The position numbers and the translations under genes were made by a program. A DNA stretch of 64,000 nucleotides from Aquabacterium sp. (lineage in GTDB: Bacteria; Pseudomonadota; Gammaproteobacteria; Burkholderiales; Burkholderiaceae_C): positions 1-64,000 of the forward strand of contig NZ_JAQSDR010000033.1 of the NCBI RefSeq assembly GCF_029946005.1. The letters run 5' to 3'. The notes below the pieces were generated by a model. It searched no databases. It worked only from the letters and a program-made list of their open reading frames with translations, and had not been told where the DNA came from. Below are positions 27,195 through 35,358 of the stretch, one piece after another; position 1 is the first letter of the stretch, and every line of letters begins with the position of its first letter.

Positions 27195-28025
27195 ATGAAG
27201 ACTTTCCGCACCCATGTCATCAAGTCCGCCGTGCTGGCCGCGACCCTGTCGCTGGCCGCACCTCTGGTGATGGCCCAGAACATCGCCATGGTCAATGGCA
27301 AGCCCGTGCCCAAGGCCCGGTTCGACGCCATGATGACCCAGATCCTCAAGCAAGGCCAACAAGCCAAGACGCCGGATCTGGAAGCCAAGGTCAAGGAAGA
27401 GCTGGTGCTGCGCGAGATCTTCGTGCAAGAGGCCGAAAAGAAGGGCATCGCCGCCACCGCCGACTACAAGACGCAAATGGAATTCGCGCGTCAGTCTATC
27501 CTGATCCAAGGCTTGTTTGCTGACTTCCAGGCCAAGTCCAAGGACAGCGAAGCCGATCTGCGCGCTGAATACGACAAGATCAAGGCCCAGAACGGTGACA
27601 AGGAATACCGCGCTCGCCACATCCTGGTCGAGAAGGAAGAAGACGCCAAGTCGCTGATCGCCCAGCTCAAGGCCGGTGCCAAGTTCGAAGACCTGGCCAA
27701 GAAGAACTCCAAGGATCCCGGCTCTGCCGAAAACGGTGGCGATCTGGATTGGGCGGCACCGGGCAACTACGTGCCTGAGTTCTCCGAAGCCATGTCCAAG
27801 CTGGAAAAAGGCAAGTTCACCGAAACCCCGGTGAAGTCGCAGTTCGGCTACCACATTATCAAGCTGGAAGACTCGCGCGCCACGCAGTTCCCGCCCTATG
27901 ACGAAGTCAAGGCTCAGCTGCAGCAGCGCAATGGGCAAGCCAAGCTGGCCAAGTACCGCGACGATCTGAAGGCCAAGGCCAAGACCGACTTCAAGTTCAG
28001 CGCACCTGCTGCTGCGGCTAACTGA
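27195..28025 (+). CDS. periplasmic peptidyl-prolyl isomerase, parvulin (PpiC/SurA-like)
   Basis: 276-residue protein with a signal peptide (cleavage after ...LAAPLVMAQ), an N-terminal SurA_N-like helical domain and a parvulin domain at about 130-225 (YRARHILVEKEEDAKSLIAQL, GGDLDWAAPGNYVPEFSEAM, VKSQFGYHIIKLED). It ends in an Ala-rich tail after a basic helical stretch. It probably assists folding of outer-membrane or periplasmic proteins. The arrangement bolA then parvulin is common in betaproteobacteria. It converges with putA after 12 bases. Confidence 0.93.
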   Translation: MKTFRTHVIKSAVLAATLSLAAPLVMAQNIAMVNGKPVPKARFDAMMTQILKQGQQAKTPDLEAKVKEELVLREIFVQEAEKKGIAATADYKTQMEFARQSILIQGLFADFQAKSKDSEADLRAEYDKIKAQNGDKEYRARHILVEKEEDAKSLIAQLKAGAKFEDLAKKNSKDPGSAENGGDLDWAAPGNYVPEFSEAMSKLEKGKFTETPVKSQFGYHIIKLEDSRATQFPPYDEVKAQLQQRNGQAKLAKYRDDLKAKAKTDFKFSAPAAAAN

Positions 28026-28037
28026 TCATCGATCGGG

Positions 28038-31000
28038 TCAGTCTCCCCGTGTCAGCAGCGCGGCATTGCCGCCTGCTGCTGCGGTGTTGATGCTGACCAC
28101 CTGCTCGGTGCAAAACCGCAGCAGGTAGTGAGGGCCCCCGGCTTTCGGGCCGGTGCCGCTCCATCCCTGGCCGCCAAAGGGTTGCGACCCGACCACGGCG
28201 CCAGTCATTCCCCGGTTCACATACACATTGCCCACACGCGTGCGGCGGGCGATGTGCTGTGCGCGCGAGTCGATGCGCGTCTGCACCCCCAAAGTCAAGC
28301 CATAGCCGGTGGCGTTGATCTGCTCGATCAGCGCGTCGATGTCGGGCGCCTGGGTGCCCGGGCCCCAGCGCACCACGTGGAGGATAGGGCCAAAGTGCTC
28401 GGCCGTCAGGGCGCTGACGCGGGGCAGGGTGTAGGCCGTGGGGGGCACGGTGTGCGGTGCGGTTGATGACGCGGCCAAGGTGGTTCGACCAATCAGGCGC
28501 ACGCCAGAACGGGGCTGCTGCGACTGATGGTCCAGCTCAGACAGGTGGGCATTGAGCAGATCGTGCGCCTGGGCATCGATGACGGGGCCCACGTCGGTGG
28601 CCCAATCAGCGCTGTCGCCGATCACCAGGGTTTGCAAGGCGCCCGCCAGCATGGCTTCCAGCGAGTCCGCCGTGGCGCTGTGGAGGCACAGCAGGCGCAA
28701 GGCTGAGCAGCGTTGGCCTGCACTCAAAAAGGCGCTGGCCACGACCGCGTCCATCACCTGTTCAGGCAAGGCGGTGCTGTCCACCACCATGGCATTGAGG
28801 CCGCCGGTTTCTGCAATCAAAGGCACGATGGGGCGGTCACCCTGGGCCAACATGCGCTGGATGCGTTTGCCGGTGGCTACCGAGCCGGTGAAGGCCACGC
28901 CCGCGCAGTGCTTGCTGGCCACCAAAGCGGCACCCACCACTGCACCGGGCCCGCAGGCGCAGCCCAGCGCGTCGGTGGGCACGCCGGCCTGGTGCAGCAG
29001 GGCCACAAAGCGGCGCCCGATGTCCGGCGTCTGGTCGGCGGGCTTGGCGGCCACGGCGTTGCCGGCCACCAGCGCGGCCATCACTTGGCCACCGAAAATC
29101 GCCAGCGGGAAGTTCCAGGGCGCGATGCAGACGAACACACCACGGCCACGCAGTTGCCATTCATTGCTTTCACCAGTGGGGCCGGGCAGCACCTGCACTT
29201 GCAGGTGGTGACGGCCTTGCTGGGCGTAGTAGCGGGCCAGGTCGATGGTTTCGCGCACCTCGGCCACGGCATCGCTCATGGTCTTGCGGGCTTCCACCAC
29301 CAGGTCGGCGGCCCAGCTGTCGAACTCGGCTTCCAGCAGGTTGGCCACTTTGTCGAGCACCGCGCAGCGTGCAGGCGCGGTGGTTTCTTCCCAGTCTTGC
29401 CAGCCTTGGCTGAGCGATTCCATCAGGGCCTGAGCCTCGGCAGCACACAGGGCATGGGCAGGCGAGGGCACGGTCGATTGCTGGCGCCTGACGTGCACAG
29501 CGGCCTCCAGGGCCTCGCGGTGCATCTGGCAGTTCAGGTCTCGCCCAACCGCGTTGCGCCGATCGGAGCCGTAGAGCCTGGCGGGCGGCACCACGCCAGG
29601 GCCGTGTTCAGTGTCGATGGCGCTGAGCCAGGGTGAGGCCAGCAACTCGTCCAGGCTGACCTGAGGGTCCGCCAGTTGGTGCACGAAGGATGCGTTGGCA
29701 CCGTTTTCCAGCAGGCGCCGCACCAGGTAGGCCAGCAGGTCGCGGTGTTCGCCCACTGGCGCGTAAATGCGCAGGGCCGCGCCCGTTTCAGGCGAGGCTT
29801 TGGGGTGGCGAAGCTCGCGGTAGACGCCTTCGCCCATGCCGTGCAGTCGCTGCCATTCGTAGCGCTCCGGTCCCACGCCATGCTGCTTGGCCAGCTGCAT
29901 CACGGCGGCGATGGTAGCCGCGTTGTGCGTGGCGAACTGCGGGTAGAGCACGTCGCTGCGGGCCAGCAGGGCATCGGCACAAGCCAGGTAGGACAGGTCG
30001 GTGTTGGCCTTGTGGGTGTAGACCGGGTAGCCGTTCAGGCCCAGCTCCTGGGCGCGCTTGATCTCGGTGTCCCAATAGGCGCCCTTGACCAGGCGCACGG
30101 AGAGGCGTTTGTCGTGCAAGGTGGCCAGGCGCTGCACTTCGTCGATCACGGCCAGGGCGCGGTGCTGGTAGGCCTGCACGGCCAGGCCCAGGCCGTCGCC
30201 GACGGCGGGCATCAAGCGGGCCAGCAGGTCCAGCTGCAACTCCAGGCGGAAGGATTCTTCGGCGTCCAAGGTCAGCAGCACGCCGGCCTCGTCGGCCTGG
30301 CGGGCCAGTTGTTCCAGCCTGGGCAGCAGTTCGCGCACCAGGGCCTCGTGTTGCGAAGGGTCGAAGCGCGGGTGCAGGGCCGACAGCTTGATCGACAAGC
30401 CGGGGCGTTGCGAAAACGGCAGTTGCCGCGCTTTCTTGTCACCTGGCTGGCCCAGTTGCGACAAGGCCCGCTGGTAAGAAGCCAGGTAGCGGTCAGCATC
30501 AGCCCAGGTGCGGGCACCTTCGCCCAGCATGTCGAAGCTGTGGCGGGTGGTCAGGCCTTGATCGGCGTCTGACTGGGTTTGCTTGCGGGCGTGGGTCAGG
30601 GCCTCTTCCACGGTCTGGCCGAGCACGAACTGGCGACCCAGCAATTGCAGGGCGCGGGCGGTGGCGGACACCACGGTGGGGCCGCCCAGGCGTTGAACCA
30701 AGGTGGGCGCGGTCGTGCGGCCAGCGGGTGATGGCAGCAGTTGATGCGCCAGGTCAAGCACGCGGGCCGAGGCGCCGGACAGCCAGGGGTGGGCGGAGCC
30801 GTGGCCCGCGTGCTTGGCAAAGTCGGCCTGGGTCAACTGGTCGCCGATCAGGGCCTGGGCGGTGTCCTGGTCGGGCACGCGCAACAGGGCTTCGGCCAGT
30901 CGCATCAAGGCCAGGCCTTCGGTGCTGGACAACGGGAACTCTTGCAGCAGGGATTCAAGCGCCCAGAAGGGCGGCGGGCGGTGGCGGATGCCGCGCACCC

Positions 31001-31124
31001 AGGGCTCGCATTGCTGGCGCACGATGCCCCAGTCCAGCTTGTCTTGCAGGCGCAGCCTCAGCTTGTCGATTTGCGCGGCTTCATCGGCCCAGGGAAGCGG
31101 TAAGCGGTCGGAGAGTTTATTCAC
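28038..31124 (-). CDS. putA: bifunctional proline dehydrogenase / P5C dehydrogenase
   Basis: 1028-residue enzyme that oxidises proline to glutamate. The FAD-dependent proline dehydrogenase barrel is at about 200-480 (LSIKLSALHPRFD, VRLVKGAYWDTEIKRAQELG). The NAD-dependent aldehyde dehydrogenase domain is at about 560-1010 with PWNFPLAIFGGQVMAALVAG, the Glu in LIAETGGLNAMV and the Cys in SAGQRCSALRL. There is no N-terminal ribbon-helix-helix DNA-binding domain, so unlike the E. coli trifunctional form it should not regulate its own operon. The length matches the minimal bifunctional type. Two GTCAACG copies 20 bases apart lie just upstream. Confidence 0.96.
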   Translation of the reverse strand: MNKLSDRLPLPWADEAAQIDKLRLRLQDKLDWGIVRQQCEPWVRGIRHRPPPFWALESLLQEFPLSSTEGLALMRLAEALLRVPDQDTAQALIGDQLTQADFAKHAGHGSAHPWLSGASARVLDLAHQLLPSPAGRTTAPTLVQRLGGPTVVSATARALQLLGRQFVLGQTVEEALTHARKQTQSDADQGLTTRHSFDMLGEGARTWADADRYLASYQRALSQLGQPGDKKARQLPFSQRPGLSIKLSALHPRFDPSQHEALVRELLPRLEQLARQADEAGVLLTLDAEESFRLELQLDLLARLMPAVGDGLGLAVQAYQHRALAVIDEVQRLATLHDKRLSVRLVKGAYWDTEIKRAQELGLNGYPVYTHKANTDLSYLACADALLARSDVLYPQFATHNAATIAAVMQLAKQHGVGPERYEWQRLHGMGEGVYRELRHPKASPETGAALRIYAPVGEHRDLLAYLVRRLLENGANASFVHQLADPQVSLDELLASPWLSAIDTEHGPGVVPPARLYGSDRRNAVGRDLNCQMHREALEAAVHVRRQQSTVPSPAHALCAAEAQALMESLSQGWQDWEETTAPARCAVLDKVANLLEAEFDSWAADLVVEARKTMSDAVAEVRETIDLARYYAQQGRHHLQVQVLPGPTGESNEWQLRGRGVFVCIAPWNFPLAIFGGQVMAALVAGNAVAAKPADQTPDIGRRFVALLHQAGVPTDALGCACGPGAVVGAALVASKHCAGVAFTGSVATGKRIQRMLAQGDRPIVPLIAETGGLNAMVVDSTALPEQVMDAVVASAFLSAGQRCSALRLLCLHSATADSLEAMLAGALQTLVIGDSADWATDVGPVIDAQAHDLLNAHLSELDHQSQQPRSGVRLIGRTTLAASSTAPHTVPPTAYTLPRVSALTAEHFGPILHVVRWGPGTQAPDIDALIEQINATGYGLTLGVQTRIDSRAQHIARRTRVGNVYVNRGMTGAVVGSQPFGGQGWSGTGPKAGGPHYLLRFCTEQVVSINTAAAGGNAALLTRGD

Positions 31125-31135
31125 AGCGCACTCCA

Positions 31136-31162
31136 GTCAACGTCTTCAGCGTAACGTCAACG
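31136..31162 (-). promoter_or_regulatory. direct repeat (GTCAACG) upstream of putA
   Basis: GTCAACG occurs at 31136-31142 and 31156-31162, 20 bases apart (about two helical turns), 12-38 bases before the putA start. This could be an operator. No regulator gene is adjacent. Confidence 0.25.
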
Positions 31163-31195
31163 GGTGCGTGGGGTCTAGGTCATCAGAGGGGCTTT

Positions 31196-31912
31196 TCAGC
31201 GCTTTTTGAACACCAAGTCCCAAACACCGTGACCTAGTCGCAGGCCGCGGTTCTCGAACTTGGTCAGGGGGCGGTAGGCGGGCTTGGGGGCGTAGCTTTC
31301 GGCGGCGTTGACCAGGGTGGGCTCGTCGCTCAGCACTTGCAGGATCTGGCGGGCATAGGGCTCCCAGTCGGTGGCGCAGTGCAGGTACGCGCCAGGGGCC
31401 AGGCGCGAGGCGAGGTGGGCCACCAAAGGCGCCTGGATCAGTCGGCGCTTGTTGTGGCGTGTCTTGTGCCAGGGGTCGGGAAAGAAGATGTGCACGCCAG
31501 CTAACGAGGCGGGCTGGATCATGTGGTCCAGCACTTCGACCGCATCGTGGCGGATCAGGCGCAGGTTGGTGATGCCTTGATCGCCAATGCGCTTGAGCAA
31601 GGCCCCCACGCCGGGCTCATGCACTTCAACGCCGATGAAGTCGGTGTCAGGCAGGGTTTGCGCAATGGTGGCTGTGGCGTCGCCCATGCCAAAACCGATT
31701 TCCAGCACCACGGGGGCCTGGCGCTGAAAAGTGGCGACGTAGTCCAGCGGGGCTTTGTCAAAAGGCAGCAGGTACTTGGGGCCCAGTTCGGCCAAAGCCT
31801 TGGCCTGGCCTTCCGTGGTCCGCCCGGCGCGCATCACGAAACTGCGGATGGTGCGGTGGGGGTAGGCGGGCGCCGATTGGGCGTCGTCGTCAGGGGGCAG
31901 GTCGGTGCTCAT
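31196..31912 (-). CDS. trmB: tRNA (guanine-N7-)-methyltransferase
   Basis: 238-residue SAM-dependent enzyme that forms m7G46 in tRNA variable loops. The SAM motif is [15 protein letters not shown], followed by [16 protein letters not shown] sequence ([16 protein letters not shown]) and the characteristic [16 protein letters not shown]. The start is uncertain: the ATG at 31912 (MSTDLPPDD) fits the usual N-terminal length but has no ribosome binding site. An ATG at 31960 would add 16 residues and has AAGGA only two bases away. It precedes putA on the same strand by 71 bases, but a functional link is unlikely. Confidence 0.94.
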   Translation of the reverse strand: MSTDLPPDDDAQSAPAYPHRTIRSFVMRAGRTTEGQAKALAELGPKYLLPFDKAPLDYVATFQRQAPVVLEIGFGMGDATATIAQTLPDTDFIGVEVHEPGVGALLKRIGDQGITNLRLIRHDAVEVLDHMIQPASLAGVHIFFPDPWHKTRHNKRRLIQAPLVAHLASRLAPGAYLHCATDWEPYARQILQVLSDEPTLVNAAESYAPKPAYRPLTKFENRGLRLGHGVWDLVFKKR

Positions 31913-32142
31913 GGTGAAGTCGGGGGGCAATGCGGCTTGGAACTGGATACAGGTCGCCATTGTCCTTTACCGGCCGCCCTAGGGCTGTCCCTTAAGCCAG
32001 GCAGGGCACTAAATCACGCGGGAGGCTGATCAGTGCGGGGCAGGCATTCATCTGGGGGGTGAAGAGTCCGCTTTTCCAAGGAACGTGCGCGCATCATTGG
32101 GTGAGCGGATTTGCCCGCCATGCCCTGAGTGGAGTTTTGAAC

Positions 32143-32367
32143 GTGAGCAGTGCCCCTTTGTTGCTGAATGCCAGTCGCTGTTTGGCGGCGTTCAGCTTGC
32201 TCGTCGGCATGAGTGCCCATGCTGCTGCATCCGAGGCGTCGGGCAAGGTCAAGGAGCGGGCGTCCAGCCCGGTTGCCACGGTGAGCGAGTCGCCCAGCTT
32301 TGCCTTGTTGGGCTTGGGCCTGGTCGCCATCGGACTGCATGGGCTGGGCAGGTCTCGGCGCCGATAG
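32143..32367 (+). CDS. very small exported protein with PEP-CTERM-like tail
   Basis: A 74-residue frame starting at GTG 32143, with GGAG eight bases upstream. It has three parts: a signal peptide (ASRCLAAFSLLVGMSAHAAA), a short charged middle of about 20 residues, and a tail made of SPSFALLGLGLVAIGLHG followed by GRSRRR. A hydrophobic helix ending in an Arg cluster after a Pro-containing turn is the layout of PEP-CTERM sorting signals, here with SES-P in place of Pro-Glu-Pro. If processed by an exosortase, the mature peptide would be only about 25 residues. No exosortase gene lies in the window. I do not recognise a family. Confidence 0.5.
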   Translation: MSSAPLLLNASRCLAAFSLLVGMSAHAAASEASGKVKERASSPVATVSESPSFALLGLGLVAIGLHGLGRSRRR

Positions 32368-32376
32368 CGTTGGTCT

Positions 32377-32450
32377 TGGAGCGGGTGATGGGAATCGAAC
32401 CCACGTTATTTGCTTGGGAAGCAAGAGTCCTACCATTGAACGACACCCGC
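32377..32450 (-). tRNA. tRNA-Gly (anticodon CCC)
   Basis: The minus strand folds as a full cloverleaf: acceptor GCGGGTG/CACCCGC, D arm GTTC/GGAC, anticodon loop TTCCCAA with anticodon CCC, and T arm GTGGG-TTCGATT-CCCAT. The discriminator T is followed by an encoded CCA. The top pair of the anticodon stem is a C-A mismatch; the other four pair. It reads GGG glycine codons. It lies 37 bases downstream of the small exported protein gene on the same strand. Confidence 0.96.
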
Positions 32451-32487
32451 GAACAGGGCGCATTCTAAACCCACAGTTCAGGCTTAT

Positions 32488-32760
32488 TCATTCGCTGGCA
32501 GAAGAAGCTGGTGGTGTGGGCAGGCCGAGCTTGCGTGCGGTTTTGTTGACAGCATGGCCTGTGGCGGAGGCTCCGCGTTCAACTGCGCTGGCTGCTTTTT
32601 GCAGGCCATGCTTGACAGATTTTTCGACCTTGGCCGCCACCGACGAGGCCTTGCTGGCAGCATCGGTGACAAATTGAGGAGGCTCTGCCGCACTGGCGAT
32701 GGCGCAGGTTGTGGTCAGTGCGGACGTCAACACAAGGTGCTTGATGAATTCATGGGACAT
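32488..32760 (-). CDS. small exported Ala/Lys-rich helical protein
   Basis: 90-residue protein with a signal peptide (MSHEFIKHLVLTSALTTTC...ASA) and a mature part of about 65 residues made of Ala, Ser, Lys and Val in an amphipathic pattern (AASKASSVAAKVEKSVKHGL, AASAVERGASATGHAVNKTA). GGAG six bases before the ATG is a good ribosome binding site. I do not recognise a family. The composition suggests a single long helix in the periplasm, possibly membrane- or envelope-associated. Its downstream neighbour is tRNA-Gly. Confidence 0.65.
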   Translation of the reverse strand: MSHEFIKHLVLTSALTTTCAIASAAEPPQFVTDAASKASSVAAKVEKSVKHGLQKAASAVERGASATGHAVNKTARKLGLPTPPASSASE

Positions 32761-32787
32761 GAAGGGCTCCGGTTATTTGCCATGCGC

Positions 32788-33132
32788 TCAAGCGCCACGG
32801 CGGTGCAGGAAGTCGCGGATGGTGTTCGCCACCCTGGTCGGATGCGTGAGCATTGGCACGTGCCCGGCTCCTGCAAAAACCATGAGTTCCTCGTCTGGCA
32901 GGGCTTTGGCCAAGGCGATGCCCATTTTTAAGCCCACATGCCTTGACATGTTCTGATTCCGCCTCGGGCACGCAAAGCTGGACAAATCGCTCAAGGGTGG
33001 CCCTAGGGCGGCCAGCGGTTCCGTCCACAACTCGGAGCTTCCGATCCACCCGCCGATCGCGAGGATGGCGGTGCCCTTGGGCGGGCCGCTTCGGGTGGTG
33101 AACAATTTGGCCCCTGGGACATCAATGAACAT
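32788..33132 (-). pseudogene. alpha/beta hydrolase with internal deletion
   Basis: The 114-codon frame begins like an alpha/beta hydrolase (MFIDVPGAKLFTTRSG, AILAIGGWIGSSELWTEPLA) and ends like one (ALPDEELMVFAGAGHVPMLT, then RVANTIRDFLHRRGA with the catalytic His in GAGHVP). The whole middle, including the GxSxG nucleophile elbow and the cap region, is missing. The junction codes for an unrelated stretch (about residues 48-70). Intact relatives are about 250-280 residues, so roughly 400 bases are lost while the frame stays open. It is almost certainly inactive. It lies 21 bases after the hybrid kinase gene. Confidence 0.72.
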
Positions 33133-33153
33133 GCCGATCCTTTCTATGATGAG

Positions 33154-34941
33154 TCACGTTGCCTGAGAGCAAGGCAATGGTGATTCGCCAAAACTGAAAT
33201 AGAAAGTGGCGCCCTGACCAGGTGTGCCTTCCGCCCAGACCTTTCCGCCATGGCGATCGATGATGCGCTTGACGATGGACAAACCCACCCCCGAGCCTTC
33301 AAAACGGGCGTCATGCATGCGCTGAAATGGTTTGAAAAGGCGTTTGGCCTGTTCCGGGTCAAAGCCAACGCCGTTATCACGTACAAAAAACACGGGCTGA
33401 TCCGCTGACTTGATCACGCCCACTTCAACCTGGGGCTTGCCGACTTCTGCCGCGAACTTCAGTGCGTTGCCGATCAGGTTCACAAAAACCTGCCGGGCGA
33501 GTTCGAGATCGGCTTCGATTTCCGGGAGTGGGGCCTGGGTCACGGGAATCGTCCCCACCGATCGGGCCTGGCGGATGGACTCGACCACTTCACTCAAGAG
33601 GGCGTTCATGTCCACGTTGCGCGTTCGCAGGGTGACGTTGCTGGTCCGCGCCAGTGCCAGCAGGGACTCGACCACCTTCTCGGTCATCGTGGCCTGTGCG
33701 GCCACCGCTTGAAGCAGGCGAATGGCCTTGTCTTTCTGGTTACCCTCGATCAATGCTTGTGCCATCTTGGCCGCACTGGCGATGCCACCCAGCGGACCAC
33801 GGATGTCGTGGGAGACATTTCGGTTGAAGGTTTCAAGGCCGTCGATGGTTTCGCTCAACTCGGCCGTTCGCAGTTGCACCCGGTGTTCCAGTGTTTCATT
33901 GGCTTTGACGAGGGCCTCCGCTGCAAGCCTGCGCTCCACGATCTCGATCTGCAGTTGCTCGGCGGTGCGTTTGATCTCGTTGTAGAGGCTGCCGTTTTCG
34001 TAGATGCGCCCGGCTTGGGCCGCATGGATCGTCAACAGATGTTCGTCGTCGAGCGTGAAGGCCGGTGAACCGAGCTTGTCGACCAGCAGGATCCACCCAT
34101 GGATTCGGTTCAGCGACATCACGGGTGCCAACAAAATGCTTTGCGCCGGGGGGTAGGTGTCTGGCAGCCCCGAGGTAGAAGAAGCCGGGTCCGACTGGGA
34201 AAAGCGGCGAGCGCGACCATCCGCCATGACCTCGCGAAAGATCTTCCCCTCGATGCCGAGGCTTTTCACCTGGTCTGATTGTTCCGGCGCCAAACCCCAA
34301 GTCGACATGTACTGGTCAGCAGCACCATGCTTGTCACGCACGCCCAGCACGCTGTAGCGTGCCCCCAGCAGGTCTCTGGCGCCACGGCACACCTTGTCTA
34401 GCAGCACATAGGGGTCTCGCTCGGAAGCCAGCTGCAAATTGAGGTCGGTCAGCGCAGAAAGACGTTGGTTGGCGCATTCCAGTTCGCTGACCTTGAGGGC
34501 CAGCTTGTCGGTCAGCAAACGCAAATGCTCGCGGTCGAACTGCTCGGCGTCGGGCTGCATTTCGGGTGAGCTGGCGTGGGCCAGCGCGTGCTCGACAACG
34601 CGCAGGATCTCTTGCGGCTCACACGGCTTGATCAGCACGTTGGACACCCCACAGGCATGGGCCAGGCTGCGGGCTTCGCGCTCCATGAATGTTGCCGTGT
34701 AAAAGACCACTTCGGTTTGCGCGATGGCGGCGTCTGCACGCAACTGCCTGACGAACTCATACCCATCCATGGTCGGCATGAGGATGTCGCAAATCACCAG
34801 GTCCGGGCGTTCTGCGCGAACCTGTTCCAGGGCAATGCTGCCATCCGAAGCCTCGATCGATTGGTGCCCGCTGTAGCCCATGAGGGCCACGATCAACTCT
34901 CGGTTGGGGGCATGGTCATCGACCACCAGTATTTTGGCCAT
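33154..34941 (-). CDS. hybrid signalling protein: receiver-GAF-histidine kinase
   Basis: 595 residues. An N-terminal receiver domain (phospho-acceptor D52 in LVICDILMPTMDG, Lys at 105), a GAF domain (about 170-315), a coiled-coil stretch and a C-terminal kinase follow, with H378 in NVSHDIRGPLGGIA, the N box in FVNLIGNALKF, DNGVGFDPEQA and GSGVGLSIVKRIIDRHGG. No transmembrane segment is seen, so it is cytoplasmic. A receiver placed before the kinase suggests that it is itself controlled by phosphorylation, for example by the PAS kinase encoded two genes upstream. It is 12 bases after the lone receiver gene. Confidence 0.92.
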   Translation of the reverse strand: MAKILVVDDHAPNRELIVALMGYSGHQSIEASDGSIALEQVRAERPDLVICDILMPTMDGYEFVRQLRADAAIAQTEVVFYTATFMEREARSLAHACGVSNVLIKPCEPQEILRVVEHALAHASSPEMQPDAEQFDREHLRLLTDKLALKVSELECANQRLSALTDLNLQLASERDPYVLLDKVCRGARDLLGARYSVLGVRDKHGAADQYMSTWGLAPEQSDQVKSLGIEGKIFREVMADGRARRFSQSDPASSTSGLPDTYPPAQSILLAPVMSLNRIHGWILLVDKLGSPAFTLDDEHLLTIHAAQAGRIYENGSLYNEIKRTAEQLQIEIVERRLAAEALVKANETLEHRVQLRTAELSETIDGLETFNRNVSHDIRGPLGGIASAAKMAQALIEGNQKDKAIRLLQAVAAQATMTEKVVESLLALARTSNVTLRTRNVDMNALLSEVVESIRQARSVGTIPVTQAPLPEIEADLELARQVFVNLIGNALKFAAEVGKPQVEVGVIKSADQPVFFVRDNGVGFDPEQAKRLFKPFQRMHDARFEGSGVGLSIVKRIIDRHGGKVWAEGTPGQGATFYFSFGESPLPCSQAT

Positions 34942-34953
34942 GGCGCAGGGACC

Positions 34954-35355
34954 TCAATGGCCCGGCACGGGACGCGGCAAGCGCATCTGCTCGGGCAGAA
35001 ACGATTCGAGTTGGCTGACGAAGTTTTCCGGTTCGATGGGCTTGGATATGTAGCCGTTGAACCCGGCTGTCAGGCTCTTCTGACGGTCATTGGGCATGGA
35101 AAACGCGGTGACGGCGATCACGATGGGCTGCTCACCCTGGCTGCTGGAGCGCAGTTGCTCAAGCACCTGGTACCCGTCCAGCCGGGGCATCTGCAGGTCG
35201 CAGATGATGAGGTCGGGGCGCTCGTTCAAGGCCATTTGGAGTCCTTGCTGGCCGTCATGCGCCAGCAGCACCTTGTAGCCGCTGAATGTCAACAGGTAGC
35301 GCACCAGCTCCATGTTGGCGGCGTTGTCTTCGATGATGAGGAAGGTTGTCGTCAT
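34954..35355 (-). CDS. single-domain response regulator (DivK/CheY-like)
   Basis: 133-residue receiver domain alone, with the acidic pair in LIIEDNAANMELVRYLL, phospho-acceptor D53 in IICDLQMPRLDG, the switch Thr in AVTAFSMPNDRQ and K105 in YISKPIEPE. It has no output domain, so it must act by protein contact or as a phosphate shuttle. It lies between two kinase genes with gaps of 3 and 12 bases and is surely co-transcribed with them. A phosphorelay from one kinase to the other through this protein is the simplest reading. Confidence 0.93.
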   Translation of the reverse strand: MTTTFLIIEDNAANMELVRYLLTFSGYKVLLAHDGQQGLQMALNERPDLIICDLQMPRLDGYQVLEQLRSSSQGEQPIVIAVTAFSMPNDRQKSLTAGFNGYISKPIEPENFVSQLESFLPEQMRLPRPVPGH

Positions 35356-35358
35356 GAG

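Noticed and set aside
28038..31124. PutA as a truncated gene because it lacks the ribbon-helix-helix domain
   Set aside because: Bifunctional PutA proteins of about 1000 residues without that domain are a normal type, and both catalytic domains are complete.
32377..32450. tRNA-Gly as an integration site
   Set aside because: No integrase and no repeated tRNA 3' end is seen nearby; the small genes around look native in composition.
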